Shown here piece after piece: positions 44,039 to 56,318 of a stretch of 64,000 nucleotides of DNA. The DNA lies in NCBI RefSeq assembly GCF_031755915.1, contig NC_083388.1, positions 29,618,001 through 29,682,000 of the forward strand, written 5' to 3'. The notes beneath the pieces were generated by a model. The model worked only from the letters and a program-made list of their open reading frames with translations, did not search any database and was not told the origin of the DNA. This stretch comes from Ziziphus jujuba (lineage: Eukaryota; Streptophyta; Magnoliopsida; Rosales; Rhamnaceae). A program made the translations under genes and the position numbers. Numbering within the stretch: the first letter of the stretch is position 1; every line of letters begins with the position of its first letter.

Positions 44039-45073
44039 TGTTGGGGTGAGAAGGTTATGACCAAGAGCAAGCTAGCTTGAAGTGTTAGCAGCAAGCAAGC
44101 TTTTAGTGATGCTCTTGGGAATGGTTGTGTGTGAGTTGTGTTTTTAGGTTTTGGTTATGGTGTTTTCTGGTTTTTAGGGTTCCTAGAGTGTTCTAAGGTG
44201 TTGAAGAAGAGATAAGAAGAAGAGGAACACGTTGGGTTTTGAAAATAAGGCTTGGATGTGTATCCATTTCATTCGTTTTACAATATAAGCTTGAAATTAC
44301 AACTAGTTCACACATGCCAAGCATGTGAGCTTACAAAATGAGTAAAGTATTTGAAATTTAAAAAGTAAAATGGTTAACACCTAACTTTTCATACACAAAA
44401 GAGTCAAAAACCAGCTGCAACATGTCTATTCCAAATATCGTAAAAAGTGGCACATGGTTTGAACTAAGTTCCTATTGTTTAACTAGTTTGGGTAAACAAC
44501 CAAACTAGCTTCACCTACTTAGTTCCCCTTTGTATCTGCTTATGAAACTTGGTTTGAAGCATCCTTGGTCATCAATAAATATTGTTCCAAGAGCTAGGAA
44601 AGTTCTGGAACCGGATCATGGGCCAAACAGCTCCAAAGCTGACTCATACTCTGCATACTGGGCCCATCAGATACAGCAATCTGTTTGGAATAGAAAATGG
44701 ACTTTCCCATGTCATTTGGACCTATAATTTGAACCATAGTCTTCTATATATGTCTGTAGATATGCCTCAAAATTTCAGCCCAAAACGCCATTTGCAACCT
44801 GAGATATAAGATAAATAGTGGAACTATGTTGCTGGAAATTATGAATCCAGCACCATAGGCATTTCAAGCATAACATTCCTACTCTTTTGTGCATAATTTT
44901 ACCTATACTTTTGCATACATAACTTAGGCACAAAACATTATCAAAATATACCTTGCATAAATTAAAAACATACAAAAAAATATAAACTCATAAAAGGAAA
45001 GGATTTGATACCAAGGTGTGCATGCTAGCCGGTGACATGCACCATCAAGTGGCAAAATTGCCACACTTCAACA
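44039..45073 (-). repeat. 3' LTR of the copia element (1035 bp)
   Basis: On the - strand it begins TGTTGAAGTGTGGC and ends CTCACCCCAACA. Its 5' terminus lies within the last codons of pol, next to a purine run GCCAAGGAGGAG that is probably the polypurine tract. Confidence 0.88.
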
Positions 45074-46803
45074 CTCCTCCTTGGCAATTTTGTATGAGAC
45101 GTTGAGAAGTCCTCTCAATATCTCAAATCTCTTCTTTCCCAATGGCTTGGTGAAGATATCCGCCAAGTTCTCCTCGGAAGTCACATACTCCAACTTCACT
45201 TCACCACTTGCTTCAAATTCCCTTAAGGAATGATACTTGACCGGTATATGCTTGGTCCTCCCATGTTGGACTGGATTTTGAGCAATTGCTATTGCTGAAG
45301 TATTGTCACACAATATTACCGTGGCTTCCTCTTGCTTCAAGCTCAAGTCCTCCAATAATTTCCTAAGCCAAACACCTTGATTAGCACAACTTGAGCAAGC
45401 AATATACTGGGCTTCCGCGGTGCTTTGTGCAACGGTTTGTTGCTTCTTGGAATTCCATGAGAAAGGACCATTTCCAAGAGTGTAAATGTAGCCCGATGTG
45501 CTCTTGCTATCATCCAAAGAACCAGCCCAATCACTATCACTATAACCAAGCAAAGCTTCATTCATGCCATCCTTGTACCATATACCAAAATCACTAGTAC
45601 CTTTCAAATACCTTAGGATTCTTTTTGCACAACTAAGATGATTTTGTGATGGACTATGCATAAATCTTGACAAAACAGCCACACTAAACATGATATCCGG
45701 TCTAGTAGAGCATACATATAAAAGGCTACCAATTAAACTTCTATAGATGGAAGGATTTACCTTTGGAGAATCATCATCCTTCACCAACTTGGTGCCTTCA
45801 TTCATAGGTGTGGCAACGTTATTACAATCCTCCATGTCAAACTTCTTGAGCAACTCCTTCACATAGCTTTCTTGAGATATGAAGATGCCCTTGGATGATT
45901 GGACAACTTCAATTCCAAGAAAGTATTCATCTCTCCAAGGCTAGACATCTCAAAGTTCAATTCTAGCTCACCTTTGAAGTTGCTCACTTCTTTCTCATTA
46001 CCACCGGTCACTAGGAGGTCATCAACATAAAGAGACACCAACACCATGCAACCATGAGTCCTAATATACAATGTAGGCTCATTAGGACTCCTCCTAAATC
46101 CATGCTTTGTCAAAAAACCATCTATCTTGGCATACCATGCCCTAGGAGCTTGTTTAAGGCCATACAAGGCCTTGTGTAGCTTGTATACCTTCTCTTCACT
46201 TCCTTTCTTCACAAAACCTTTGGGTTGCATAACATAGACCTCTTCCTTCAATACTCCATTCAAGAAGGCTGACTTCACATCAAGGTGATATACTTTCCAA
46301 GACTTTTGTGCCGAAATTGCAAGAAGAAGTCTTATGGTTTCCATCCTTGCAACCGGTGCAAAAGTCTCTCCATAATCCACACCGGCTTGTTGTGCATATC
46401 CTTTGACAACAAGCCTTGCCTTGTGCTTATTTATGGACCCATCCGGATTGTACTTGGTCCTAAAGATCCACTTCACCCCAATAGCATTCTTTCCCTTCGG
46501 TTTTGTTACCAAGCTCCAAGTGTCATTCTTGTTGATCACATCAATTTCATCTTGCATGGCTTGTCTCCACTCTTTTCTTGCCATAGCCTCATGGACATTG
46601 ATTGGATCACTCAATGCCACATTACACCTTTCATAAATCTCATTAAGAGGTCTTATGCCTCTCACACCATCACCAATCTCCAAATCAGCCCCTATGGAGA
46701 TTTCTAGCTCATTCTCATCATATTCATCATCATGGGCAGCACCTTCATCATTTCCTTGTTCCTCATCATTATCATGAGCTTCAAGCCGATTGTCTTCATC
46801 CAT
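45068..46803 (-). pseudogene. Copia RT and RNase H with a single frameshift
   Basis: The first block (45859-46803) has an acidic lead-in, then WSLVTKPKGKNAIGVKWIFR, HLDVKSAFLNGVLKEEVYV, YGLKQAPRAWY and the catalytic LYVDDLLVTGG. A frameshift near 45930 moves to a second block (45068-45862) with PDIMFSVAVLSRF, YSDSDWAGSLDD, CDNTSAIAIAQNP and NLADIFTKPL. No other stop interrupts either block. The TGA at 45068-45070 overlaps the LTR terminus. It is the best-preserved copia polymerase in the window. Confidence 0.9.
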
Positions 46804-46807
46804 ACTA

Positions 46808-47649
46808 AACAAAAAAAAACTGCACATTTTGTTTATTTGGAGGTCACGGGTTTGGTGTTTGTTTTAGAGTTGGAATTGCAATTTTGGTAATTATTCTTGC
46901 TACTGCAGTTGTTTATGTTCTGTGAGTGAAAAAAAAAAAGAAAAAAAAAAAAAGAGGTAAAGCCGAATAAGAAAAATAAAAATTAAAAAAAAAGAAGAAA
47001 AAATATTTCGGTTTGTTGGACTTTGATTTGTTTGCTGGAAATTTGTTGGAGCTGCTGGTTTTTTATTATTTATTTAATATTTGAGTTTCTGGAGAATTAT
47101 TTGTGCTGCTGGATATTTGGATTTTGGGTGCTTAAATTATTTGGATTAAAATTAGATAAAGGAATTGATACAAAACTTGAATTACAAGAACAACAACCAA
47201 CACTTTTCTATAATTTTGTTCTCTTTGATTCTTGTTCATATTTGAATTTCTTTTTCTGGAATTTTATTCTTGAACTCATAATCTACTACCATCTGGTGCA
47301 GTTTTCAAAAATTCCAACGTTTTTCCCATTACTTTGTGTTTTCTTGTCTAGAAAGCCGAAAAATTAGGATTTGTTGGATTCTTTCGGTATTGCCTACTTT
47401 TTGCTACTGTTTTGTTGATAAGTTTAATTAAAACATACTAGTGATCTAATTGCTGTTTTGTAGGTGTTTTAATTAGAACTTTGAGATAATTCATTGAGTG
47501 GAAAAAGGCAAGAGTGTGTGAGCTTAAAAGAGGGTAAAAAGCCGAAACAAGTGTTCAACCACGAGTGTCGAGTCTTCATTTGAGTGAAACACGTAAGGGA
47601 GTGAAATTGGTAAGGTCCTATTTTATTTCTATTGCATTATTATACTAAC
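46808..47649 (+). other. Leader of the + strand Ty3 element
   Basis: It starts in an A-run shared with the copia junction and runs to the gag ATG at 47650. It contains a 114-codon open frame at 47023-47367 that shares its central part with frames in three other leaders. Confidence 0.75.
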
Positions 47650-50600
47650 ATGACGGAATCAAGAATGAGGAGAGGAGATCCACCTTTGAGGATCAATGAG
47701 GAGGAATCCGTAGCATTCCATGGCGATGCCCGAGCTACCGAGAGTGGAGACCAAGTGGACATGAGAGCTGTTTTGGAGTCAATACAGCGGGTTAGTGCTC
47801 AAGTTGAGCATGTGAATCAAAGGATGGGAAGGCTAGAAGTTTCCCAAGGAATTCCGAACACAAGAAATAGGCGAAGATTCCATGGAGGATGAGGCCGAGG
47901 ACGAGGAGGTCGTGAGAGACCGAGAGAGGAATTTGATGAGGAGCCATTCGGTGGAGACTTTGAGGAAGGTATGGATGAAACTTTTGCTGTTCAAGATAGA
48001 GCTGGCTGTGGAAGATATATGAGGGAAGAAACAGATGACAATCTTAGCAATATCAAGATCAACATCCCACCATTCATGGGAAAAAGTGACCCCGAAGCAT
48101 ATTTGGAGTGGGAAGAAAAGATGGAGATGATATTTGACCGCCATAATTATTCGGAGGCTAAGAAGGTGAAATTGGCAGCAATGGAGTTTGGACATTATGC
48201 ACTCCAATGGTGGACCAATGAGCAAAACACCCGAAGGAGAGTTGGTGATGACTTGATTACTATATGGCGACAAATGAAAGGAGCCATGAGGAAGCGATTC
48301 GTACCATCGCACTATTATAGGTTGCTGCATCAAAGACTTCAATCTTTATCTCAAGGACATGGATCTGTGGAGGATTATTACAAAGAGATGGAGATGCTTA
48401 TGATGAGATTGAACTTGAATGAAGATAGGGAAGCAACCATGGTAAGGTTTCTTGGTGGTTTGAATCGTGAAATAGCCAATCAACTAGAATTGCAACAATA
48501 TGTGGAATTGGAGGAGATGTTGCATGTGGCTATTAAATTAGAGCATCAATTCAAGAGGAGGGGTGTAAGATCATGGTTTGGAGGTGTTGATACGAACCTA
48601 GGACGACCTGCTCCTAAACCCGTATTATATTAGCCCGGATCTTTAATTAAGTTCAAGTTTTAATGGAATGGACCTCAACCCCTAACCAACCTGTGGTTAG
48701 AAACCTTGGTATAATGTAGACGCCACAATAGGGGATGGAAAACCTACTGATAAGTCAAGCTAAAACAACCAATTCTCTAATGGTGTTTTTGGTGTTCTCA
48801 AAGAACAAAGAGGTAATTAATCTCACAAGTATTTTCTTAATCAAATCAAAGTTGTATTCTTATTGAAAAATAAGCCTTTAAATAGGCTTTGAAAGAAATA
48901 AAGTAAACCCTAAAAACCCTAGGTAAAATAGGCCACACAATAAAGAGTTCTATGGTGGCCAAAATTCTCACTCCTTTCCTAATCTAATTTGGATTAATTA
49001 ATTCCTTTATTTTGAATTAGGAATTAATTAATTTACAATGAAAATAATAAAATAATAACTTTCCTAAACTTATTTTTCCAGAAAATAAATAAATAAAAAC
49101 TAAAAAGTAATGGTAATTTCCTAAAACAAAAAGTAGAATCAAATTAGGAAACTATAATACTAGCTTTTTGACTAAGTTGACTTTGACCAATCTTTGACCA
49201 AATTGAGCTCCAAATCAGCTTTTAGATGCTTTTTAGGATGCCAAATAAACTGAATATGAAGGCCCACACGTTGCCCATGCTTGGAAAAATAATAAAAGGC
49301 CAATACAGTAAAATACAGTAAAGCCAGCAAGCAATACAGCAAATTCGGCCAAATTGTTGATGCTGTCCGTACAAGCCCTTTTTCATTGCATTTGAGGCTG
49401 ATTTAACTTGATTCCATGACCTCTTAGGCATATGTACTGAACCCATAAATCATTGGAACCATTTCATGCTTCCCGGACTCCAAAAATGTACCAAAACCGT
49501 CACCCGACCCTATTTTGGCTTCTATTGCTTGTATGAGTAAAACAGGCCTTGGTTCTTTAGATGTGACCAACCCCTCTTGAATATGACTTATTCCTTGTAT
49601 GAAGACAGCAAGATTGTCCTTGAACTTCTTGGCTTGGGCCCTAGTGATCGGTCCCACCTTCATTTGTATTGGGTCAGCACCCCAGCGGGTTGTCAGTCGA
49701 GCAGTCTCGGGTGGAATCCCATCAGGTGTTTCCAACAGTGGAAGGTCCAATTCTAGTGGCCGGTGGAACAATCCCATATATGAAAGCAAGCCAAAGCTGA
49801 AAGTCAAAGAAGAAAGTTCAAATTGGCCAAGGAAGGAGACTAGAACCGAATATGTCCAAGCACCAAAGAATGAGGTAAAATTAGATCCTAAACCTTTTAG
49901 AACTCATGATGTTGTGTGTTTTAAGTGCCAGGGAGGAGGACACATCGCTAGCCAATGCCCGAATAGAAGAATCATGGTGTTAAAGGGCAATGACGAGCTA
50001 GAATCGAAAAGTGAAGAAAGTGAGGATGAAGCCAAGCAAGAGGAGGAGGACTTGGAGGATGAACCCGAAACCTTGCAAGCATCCAATGCTGAATTAAACT
50101 TGCTTTCTAGGAGAGTACTTGCTGCATACAAAGATGAGGATGAAATTCAAAGAGAGAACATCTTCCACACCCGATGTGAAATTCAAGGTAAGATTTGTAG
50201 TATGATTATTGATAGTGGAAGTTGTACAAATGTAATTAGTAACATTGTAGTTGATAAATTAGGCTTAATAACTATTAAACATCCAAAATCTTATAGATTA
50301 CAATGGATTAATGATAGTGGTGAAATAAAAGTGAATAAACAAGCCAAAGTAAAATTTAGTATAGGTAGATATGAGGATGTAGTCTTATGTGATATTGTAC
50401 CCATGATTGCTGGACATATACTATTAGGTAGGCCATGGCAATTTGATAAAGATGCTACTCATTTTGGTCGAGAAAATAGTATTGTTTTCAGGTTTAAAGG
50501 GAAGAAGGTCAAGCTGGAACCATTATCTCCTAAAGAGGTTTACAAAGACCAATTACAAATGCAACAAAGGAGAGAAGCCGAAAAGCTCAAGGAAAAAGCA

Positions 50601-51305
50601 AGTATGGCACCAACGGCTTCACCATCCTTTCAAGAAGGTAAGAATGAGGTTGTTGATCAAGGTAAGGTTTCTAAGACTCATATTGAGTGGAAAGATCAAG
50701 GAAAAATTGAAAGAAAGGGGAAAGAAAGTGGCAAACCCGAGAGCTTGGAGAAGGAAGAGAAATCTGAAGGTTTGAGCCAATCCAAGGGGAAAAAGGAAAA
50801 AGAAAGAAAAGAAAGGTTAAGTAGCAACTTTTATTTGAGTTTAGGGGATATTAATAAGGTTATTGAGTGTAAGAAACCTTTGCTGGTCATCATTTATAAA
50901 GAAAAATATTTTAATGATCAAATTAACTTTGAAGAACTTGAATTGCCAAGTTCAATGATTTCTTTTTTGAAGGAATTTGGAGATGTCTTCCCAAATGAAA
51001 TTCCAATTGGACTACCATCCAATCAAGAAGGAAAAGGTGAGCTTGCTGTTCGAGGTAAGTCTTCTAATACTCAGGTTGTGTGGAAAAATTTTATTAAAAC
51101 CAAGAGTGAGAAATTTGGTGCAAAAGCCGAGAGTGAGGAAGGTGAGATGGCATTGAGTGAGAAAGGAAAAGGAAGACAAGAAAGGAAGAATATAAATTGT
51201 TATCTTAGCTTTGGTGATGTTAATAAAGTAATTATGAATAAGAAATCATTGCTGACCATGAAGTTTAAAGATACTTATTTAAAAAAGTGTAATAGTGTTT
51301 GCTAA
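47650..51305 (+). pseudogene. Ty3 gag-protease with mosaic linker, interrupted by solo LTR
   Basis: Gag starts at ATG 47650 ([20 protein letters not shown]). A TGA near 47890 replaces an Arg codon. Gag resumes with [12 protein letters not shown] and runs to WFGGV, where the LTR is inserted; after it the frame continues with VSNSGRSNSSGRWN. A CCHC knuckle CFKCQGGGHIASQC lies near 49918-49960, protease [10 protein letters not shown] near 50200, then the linker and [13 protein letters not shown], where RT should begin. Instead a second linker-like stretch (KGELAVRGKSSNTQ) follows and ends at TAA 51305. The same join is present at bases 3-110. Confidence 0.87.
48583..49729 (-). mobile_element. 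Solo LTR of the Ty3 family with GGTGT target duplications
   Basis: The LTR occupies 48588-49724 on the - strand (TGATACGAACC...CCCATCA on the + strand). Identical GGTGT pentamers flank it at 48583-48587 and 49725-49729. Removing the LTR and one pentamer restores continuity of gag. This is the expected product of insertion of a whole element followed by LTR-LTR recombination. Confidence 0.95.
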
Positions 51306-51333
51306 CTTTAAAAAGTGTAATGTTTACCATAAT

Positions 51334-52384
51334 GAGCTCAAATTAAGAGATTTAAGGATAACCTAGAAGTATTTATACAGAGGGTAATTAATCTCAACAG
51401 AGCTTGTCCATACTTGAAGATACAAAGCCTATTCTAAGCATCTAAGTGGTGGAAGCCTATACGGACCCGGGTGACGGTTTTGGTACATTTTTGGAGTCCG
51501 AGAAGCATGGAATGGTTCCAATGCTTTATGGGTTCAATACATATGCCTAATAGGTCATGGAATCAAGTTAAAGCAGCCTCAAATGCAATAAAAAAGGGCT
51601 TGTACGGACAGCTTCAACAATTTGGCCGAATTTGCTGTATTGCTTGCTGGCTTTACTGTATTTTACTGTATTAGCCTTTTCTTATTTTTCCAAGCATGGG
51701 CAACGTGTGGGCCTTCATATTCAGTTTATTTGGCATCCTAAAAAGCATCTAGAAGCTGATTTGGAGCTCAATTTGGTCAAAGATTGGTCAAAGTCAACTT
51801 AGTCAAAAAGCTAGTATTATAGTTTCCTAATTTGATTCTACTTTTTGTTTTAGGAAATTACCATTACTTTTTAGTTTTTATTTATTTATTTTCTGGAAAA
51901 ATAAGTTTAGGAAAGTTATTATTTTATTATTTTCATTGTAAATTAATTAATTCCTAATTCAAAATAAATGAATTAATTAATCCAAATTAGATTAGGAAAG
52001 GAGTGAGAATTTCAGCCACCATAGAACTCTTTATTGTGTGGCCTGTTTTACCTAGGGTTTTTAGGGTTTACTTTGTTTCTTTCAAAGCCTATTTAAAGGC
52101 TTATTTTTCAATATGAATAAAACTTTGATTTGATTAAGAAATATTTGTGAGATTAATTATCTCTTTGTTCTTTGAGAACACCTAAAACACCATTAGAGAA
52201 TTGGTTGTTTTAGCTTTACTTATCAATAGGTTTTCCATCCCCTATTGTGGCGTCTACATTATACCAAGGTTTCTAACCACAGGTTGGTTAGGGGTTGAGG
52301 TCCATTCCATTAGAACTTGAACTTAATTGAGATCCGGGCTAATATAATACGGGTTTAGGAGCAGGTCGTCCTAGGTTCGTATCA
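51334..52384 (+). repeat. 3' LTR of the mosaic element, start deleted
   Basis: LTR sequence begins at GAGCTCAAATTAAGAG. The deletion joins GAGC of the pol remnant (equivalent to base 430) to GAGC of the LTR (equivalent to base 794), removing integrase C terminus, polypurine tract and LTR start. The end TTCGTATCA is intact at 52384. Confidence 0.9.
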
Positions 52385-52635
52385 GTATCCGATATAAAAT
52401 ATCCGATGTATGGATGTTCAATGTATCAGCCTCCACCGTTTGAATACTTAAAACAGGTCTTTTATCTTCAGGTATGGAAAAGCCCTTTTGAGAATGGATT
52501 ACTTTCTGGATAAAGGCAGCAAGGTTGTCCTTAAACCTCTTAGCTTGAGCCCTAGTGATCGGTCTAGTCTTCATCTGTATCGGATCAGTACCCCAGCGAG
52601 TTGTCTGTGGTACGAGCTCGAGCGGGTTTGCATCA
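52385..52635 (-). repeat. LTR fragment of a diverged Ty3 element, with filler
   Basis: From about 52425 to 52635 the - strand shows the outer end of an LTR, starting TGATGCAAACCCG and encoding TRPITRAQAKRFKDN. The 40 bases at 52385-52424 contain repeated ATCCGAT and match nothing else here; they look like filler DNA at a repair junction. Confidence 0.75.
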
Positions 52636-53445
52636 AGGTTCATCCCTTTAGTAATCGAATGAATCAAGTTGTAGACATGACATGAAAGCATAAGAACTCA
52701 ACGGTGCCCCCTTGAATCAGACAAAGAATGAGGGGGTAGGCCCGTTGAGTTCTGAATAATCATAATAGTTTATTCGTCTAAATGGTAAAAAAATGGATCA
52801 CTTTTTCCGATGTTCGAAAAAACTCTATTCCATTTTTTTATGATGTTTTTGGAAAACTCACTTCATTACTTGATTCAAAACATCTGTTCCTTGATAGTAT
52901 TCGGCAATGCTTTAAAATATCACGAAGGAATCACTCTGTTTCATCTTTTTGGATGACACAACCATAATTATATCTATTTTTTTTTAATAAGTTTTCTAAG
53001 TTCATCAAAGAAGTTCTATTTGCTCACTAAAGTTTCCTGTTTTTTTGTTTGTCCACTTTCACTACTTATGCTTCTCTCATTTCTTTTATACTTTGGTTTC
53101 TATTCTACGCTTATTTATCTTTTAATTTTTAGTATCCAATTGAATAGAAAACTATTGATTCATTCTATGACATTGAAATATGACAATATTGACATAATCA
53201 TACCGTGTCAATTTGGATTGAAAAAACAAAGAAATAAAGAAGAGGGAAGTAAACTCAAATAGTCTTCTTCACAGTATACATACTAGGAGTGCGGTCCAAG
53301 TAATTCAATTCCCGAACTCGGGTAGAAAAAAATATAAAAAAACAAGAAGCTTTTCATAACTTTTTTTATCATCCATAATTACAAAACATAATTGGGGACA
53401 AAAGTTGGATTCTTTTTAGAGCTTGGTGTTGATAAATCTTTCGAT
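52636..53445 (-). other. Plastid spacer downstream of petA
   Basis: No plastid gene is recognised here; psbJ is not reached. The stretch contains the hairpin listed separately and AT-rich sequence. A 61-codon frame on the + strand at 52782 matches no plastid protein I know. Confidence 0.6.
52693..52753. terminator. Hairpin downstream of petA
   Basis: AGAACTCAACGG (52693-52704) pairs with CCGTTGAGTTCT (52742-52753), with an inner GCCCCCT/AGGGGGT pairing. In the plastome such a hairpin would act in RNA 3' end formation or stability. It is probably inactive in the nucleus. Confidence 0.6.
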
Positions 53446-54392
53446 CTAGAAATTCATTTCGGACAATTGAAACTTCTCAAACTGTTTCTTTTTTGTTCCA
53501 AAATAACAGATGCTAAGAAGAGCAAAAGTCCTTAGATACATAATGGATCTTGAAGTACTATTTCCCCATCCCCCTAACCAAATCCACCTACATTAGGATT
53601 GCTCGTTACTGGTTGATCAAGTTTGATGGATTCTCCCTCTGAAGCAAGAATTTATGGTCCTAGAGGGATAATATCAACTACTTGACATCCATCTGATGCA
53701 TCCACTATGGTTATTTCGTATCCCGCTTTTTCTTTTCATATGATTTTACTTACTATACCTGACACTGTAGCATTATAAACATTATTGTTACTCTTGCTTC
53801 CGTCGGGATAAATCTGACCCCGTCCCCTGTTACCGCCTACGTATGAGGGATATTTTAAGAAATGCACATCTTTCTTAGTAGCGGGTTCCGGAGAAAGAAT
53901 AGGAAAGGTGATTTCCCTATATTTCTAACCAGGAACAAGGCCTATCACACGAATATTTTTTTTAGTGGGATGATAGCTCTAAAAAGATAGATTGCCTATC
54001 TTTTCTTTAATCTCGAGCGAAATATGATCAGGAAGGGCTAATTCAAACCCTTCATGTAAAATAAGAACAGCCTCTACATTCAAAGCTCCTTTTTTACTAT
54101 TAGCAAGAACTTATTTCAGTTGTAGATCATAATGAATTTGAACAACTGCTTCAAATATAGTATCAAGAAGTACCACATGTGGAACCTCGATATCCATGGG
54201 CTTATTGGCTAAATGGCAATTCGCATATAAAATACGGCTGGTCGCTTCTCATGGATTTTCATAATCCTGCTGTGCAAAAATGGGATATGCATTCGAAATG
54301 GGTGCCCAAGTTATTATATATGTCATGAGCAAGATGGAAATAGATCGAGTAATCCCTTCCTTTATCCACGAAAAGGTATTTCTAGTTTGCAT
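53446..54392 (-). pseudogene. petA: Plastid cytochrome f, decayed
   Basis: Cytochrome f is the haem subunit of the thylakoid cytochrome b6f complex. The Met at 54392 begins [19 protein letters not shown], the transit/signal part, followed by [14 protein letters not shown]. The haem motif should read CANCHLAN but here reads YANCHLAN, so one haem-binding Cys is lost. In-frame stops include a TGA at the Arg before EAT, and later TAA or TAG codons at Gln positions (LK-stop-VLAN, PG-stop-KYRE, FG-stop-GDGE). The C terminus is recognisable at KKQFEKFQLSEMNF, stop at 53446. Near-normal length. Confidence 0.92.
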
Positions 54393-54600
54393 GGTCCAAT
54401 CATTGATCCTGAAAATTTCTACAATAAAATTAGATAAGTCGCTAGTATAGTTCCCTATCTATGATTTTGATATTTGCTGAAATAATTTAACTGGAACATT
54501 AAAGGAAGCCCCCATATGGGTAGAAAGAATAAGTATAATTTTGAATGGGTTGCTTATGTACAAAGTAACAAGCATTATAATTGAATCGATCTATCATTTT

Positions 54601-55296
54601 TCAATCATTCATTGAATGATAAATGACTACAAGTGATAGAGATACACGATTTAAATAAGAAAAGATCCAATATTTAAAAATGGTATATATAAAATGACTG
54701 GAAAATTAGAAAGAAGACCTCATATAATTTGATCATTATGAGCAAATCCAAGATCTTTGTAGACAGAGCCAATCATTAGTTCCCAACCATGTGGCGAATG
54801 GAATCCTATACACAAATCAGTTAATAAAAGAATAGAAAATGCTTTTATTGTGTCGGTTAAGTTATATAAGAATTCTTCAACCCAAGAGTTAAGAAAAACA
54901 AGTTCGTCATTTCCTAGAATAGAATAACCGCTTAGAATAACGAAAGAGATTATATTTTGTCGAGAAATAAAAAAACATATTCATACGATTCTCATTGTAC
55001 ATTTCTCTCACTTGGATCATTTCTTTGTAGATTCCATGGTGAGGCTTTGGTAAATGTGTTTCCGGGTATTCCTTTATCATTTCGTCCAAAAGAGAGTGTT
55101 CTTCTAATTCTATGAATTTTTTTAGAATACTTTTTTCTTGAATATCATTCAAAAAATTTTGCGAGTGTCTAGTATGCCACCAATTAGTAACCCAAGATAC
55201 CATACTTTTATTAAATGAGAGAGAGAGATCCACCAAGGCAAAAATACTATAAATGAAAGTTGTGCTACATAAAAAAGAGGATTCTTGAGTTTTCAT
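54601..55296 (-). pseudogene. cemA: Plastid envelope membrane protein, decayed
   Basis: The product is the inner-envelope protein CemA (ycf10). The N-terminal half is open, with [20 protein letters not shown] and [13 protein letters not shown]. After about 54907 stops and a frameshift follow, though [20 protein letters not shown] and the terminal YHSMND are readable to 54601. The start at 55296 is my best guess; the gene lies 44 bases after ycf4, as in plastomes. Confidence 0.88.
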
Positions 55297-55340
55297 TTTT
55301 TCCCTCTTGCTAAGAAAGTTGTCGTTCTTCACTTCTTGTT

Positions 55341-55894
55341 TCAAAATACTTCAATCGGTACATGCAAGAAATAGGCCAATTCGGCAGCTTTTTACTCAAT
55401 TTCTCATAGAGTCAAATTCTTATTAGTACGTGTCACGGGAATGGACCTTGGCCTCTGATTTCCATACAAAGGGTGTGATGAGCATAAATACCCTCTCTAA
55501 CTTCTATTCTGATGGATTGAATGTCTTTCATAAGAAATCGAAGGAAGATGTGATGATTTCTTTCCAGGAATTCCCCAACGAAAAATACACACTATTCCTT
55601 CTTTTATATCGAATCGATCATAACCACTACCTACATTCCACGAAATTGTGCGCCATAAATAGGAACTAATAAAATGACCTACGATTCTGTAGAAAGACAT
55701 CATGATCCCTTGTGGAAAAAAATTATTTGCTGAGAGGGAACTAATGATATAAAATTCCTACCAAAATAACTAGAAGTTCCAACCAATAAAAATCCTAATG
55801 AACCTAAAAAAAGGATAAAGGCCCAGCAGAAATTACTCATTTTTCAAGACCCCGCTATAAGTTCTATCCATATATGATATGATCGCCAACTCAT
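55341..55894 (-). pseudogene. ycf4: Plastid photosystem I assembly protein Ycf4, decayed
   Basis: The Met at 55894 begins MSWRSYHIWIELIAGS and is followed at once by a TGA in place of Arg. The membrane segments [19 protein letters not shown] and [20 protein letters not shown] are clear, then [12 protein letters not shown]. Another stop occurs near 55497. The end is [15 protein letters not shown] at 55341. Confidence 0.9.
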
Positions 55895-56318
55895 ACTATA
55901 CTAGATCTACTTGCATTTTATTGAAATTGGGGAATAACCAAAAAAAAATTTACTTTTATTTTTTTGTTTCGGAAGTAACTCTCATCAACTAGCACTGTTA
56001 TCATGTGAACTTTTAGGAGTAATTTATCGAATTGCCTAGATCTAAGCTAAAATACGAACATCCCTTTCATATGATATCTTATAGATATCCACATACATAT
56101 ATTGATTTTACAATTTAGAAATTCATCCCAATATCGATCCATTTGAAAATAGCTCTAATTAAATTACTCATATATCATGTGTAACACTCATATGCGCTTA
56201 TGCTCGAAAGAAGCCACACATTATACCATATTATAATAAATAGATAACCGTGCTATGATTCACGTAAGTCTTGAAAAAAAAAAAAAGATAAGATTTTGCC
56301 CCATCGTATTTAAATTTT

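Larger units (their letters stand above)
44039..46808 (-). mobile_element. Truncated Ty1/copia element (3' half and LTR)
   Basis: The - strand order is RT, RNase H, and an LTR of 1035 bp. The 5' half is missing, with RT lead-in sequence joining a + strand Ty3 leader at about 46808 in an A-rich stretch. An inverted copy of most of its LTR lies at 58895-59702. Confidence 0.9.
46808..52384 (+). mobile_element. Ty3/gypsy mosaic element with a solo LTR inserted in gag
   Basis: The 5' LTR and primer site are cut off by the copia at 46808. Leader, gag, knuckle, protease, linker and a further shortened mosaic pol follow, then a 3' LTR whose first ~95 bases are missing. The linker join matches the copy at the left window edge. 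A solo LTR in the opposite orientation sits at 48588-49724. Confidence 0.88.

Noticed and set aside
52782..52967. 61-codon frame in the plastid spacer
   Set aside because: No match to a plastid protein I know; lies between petA and where psbJ should be, in AT-rich spacer.
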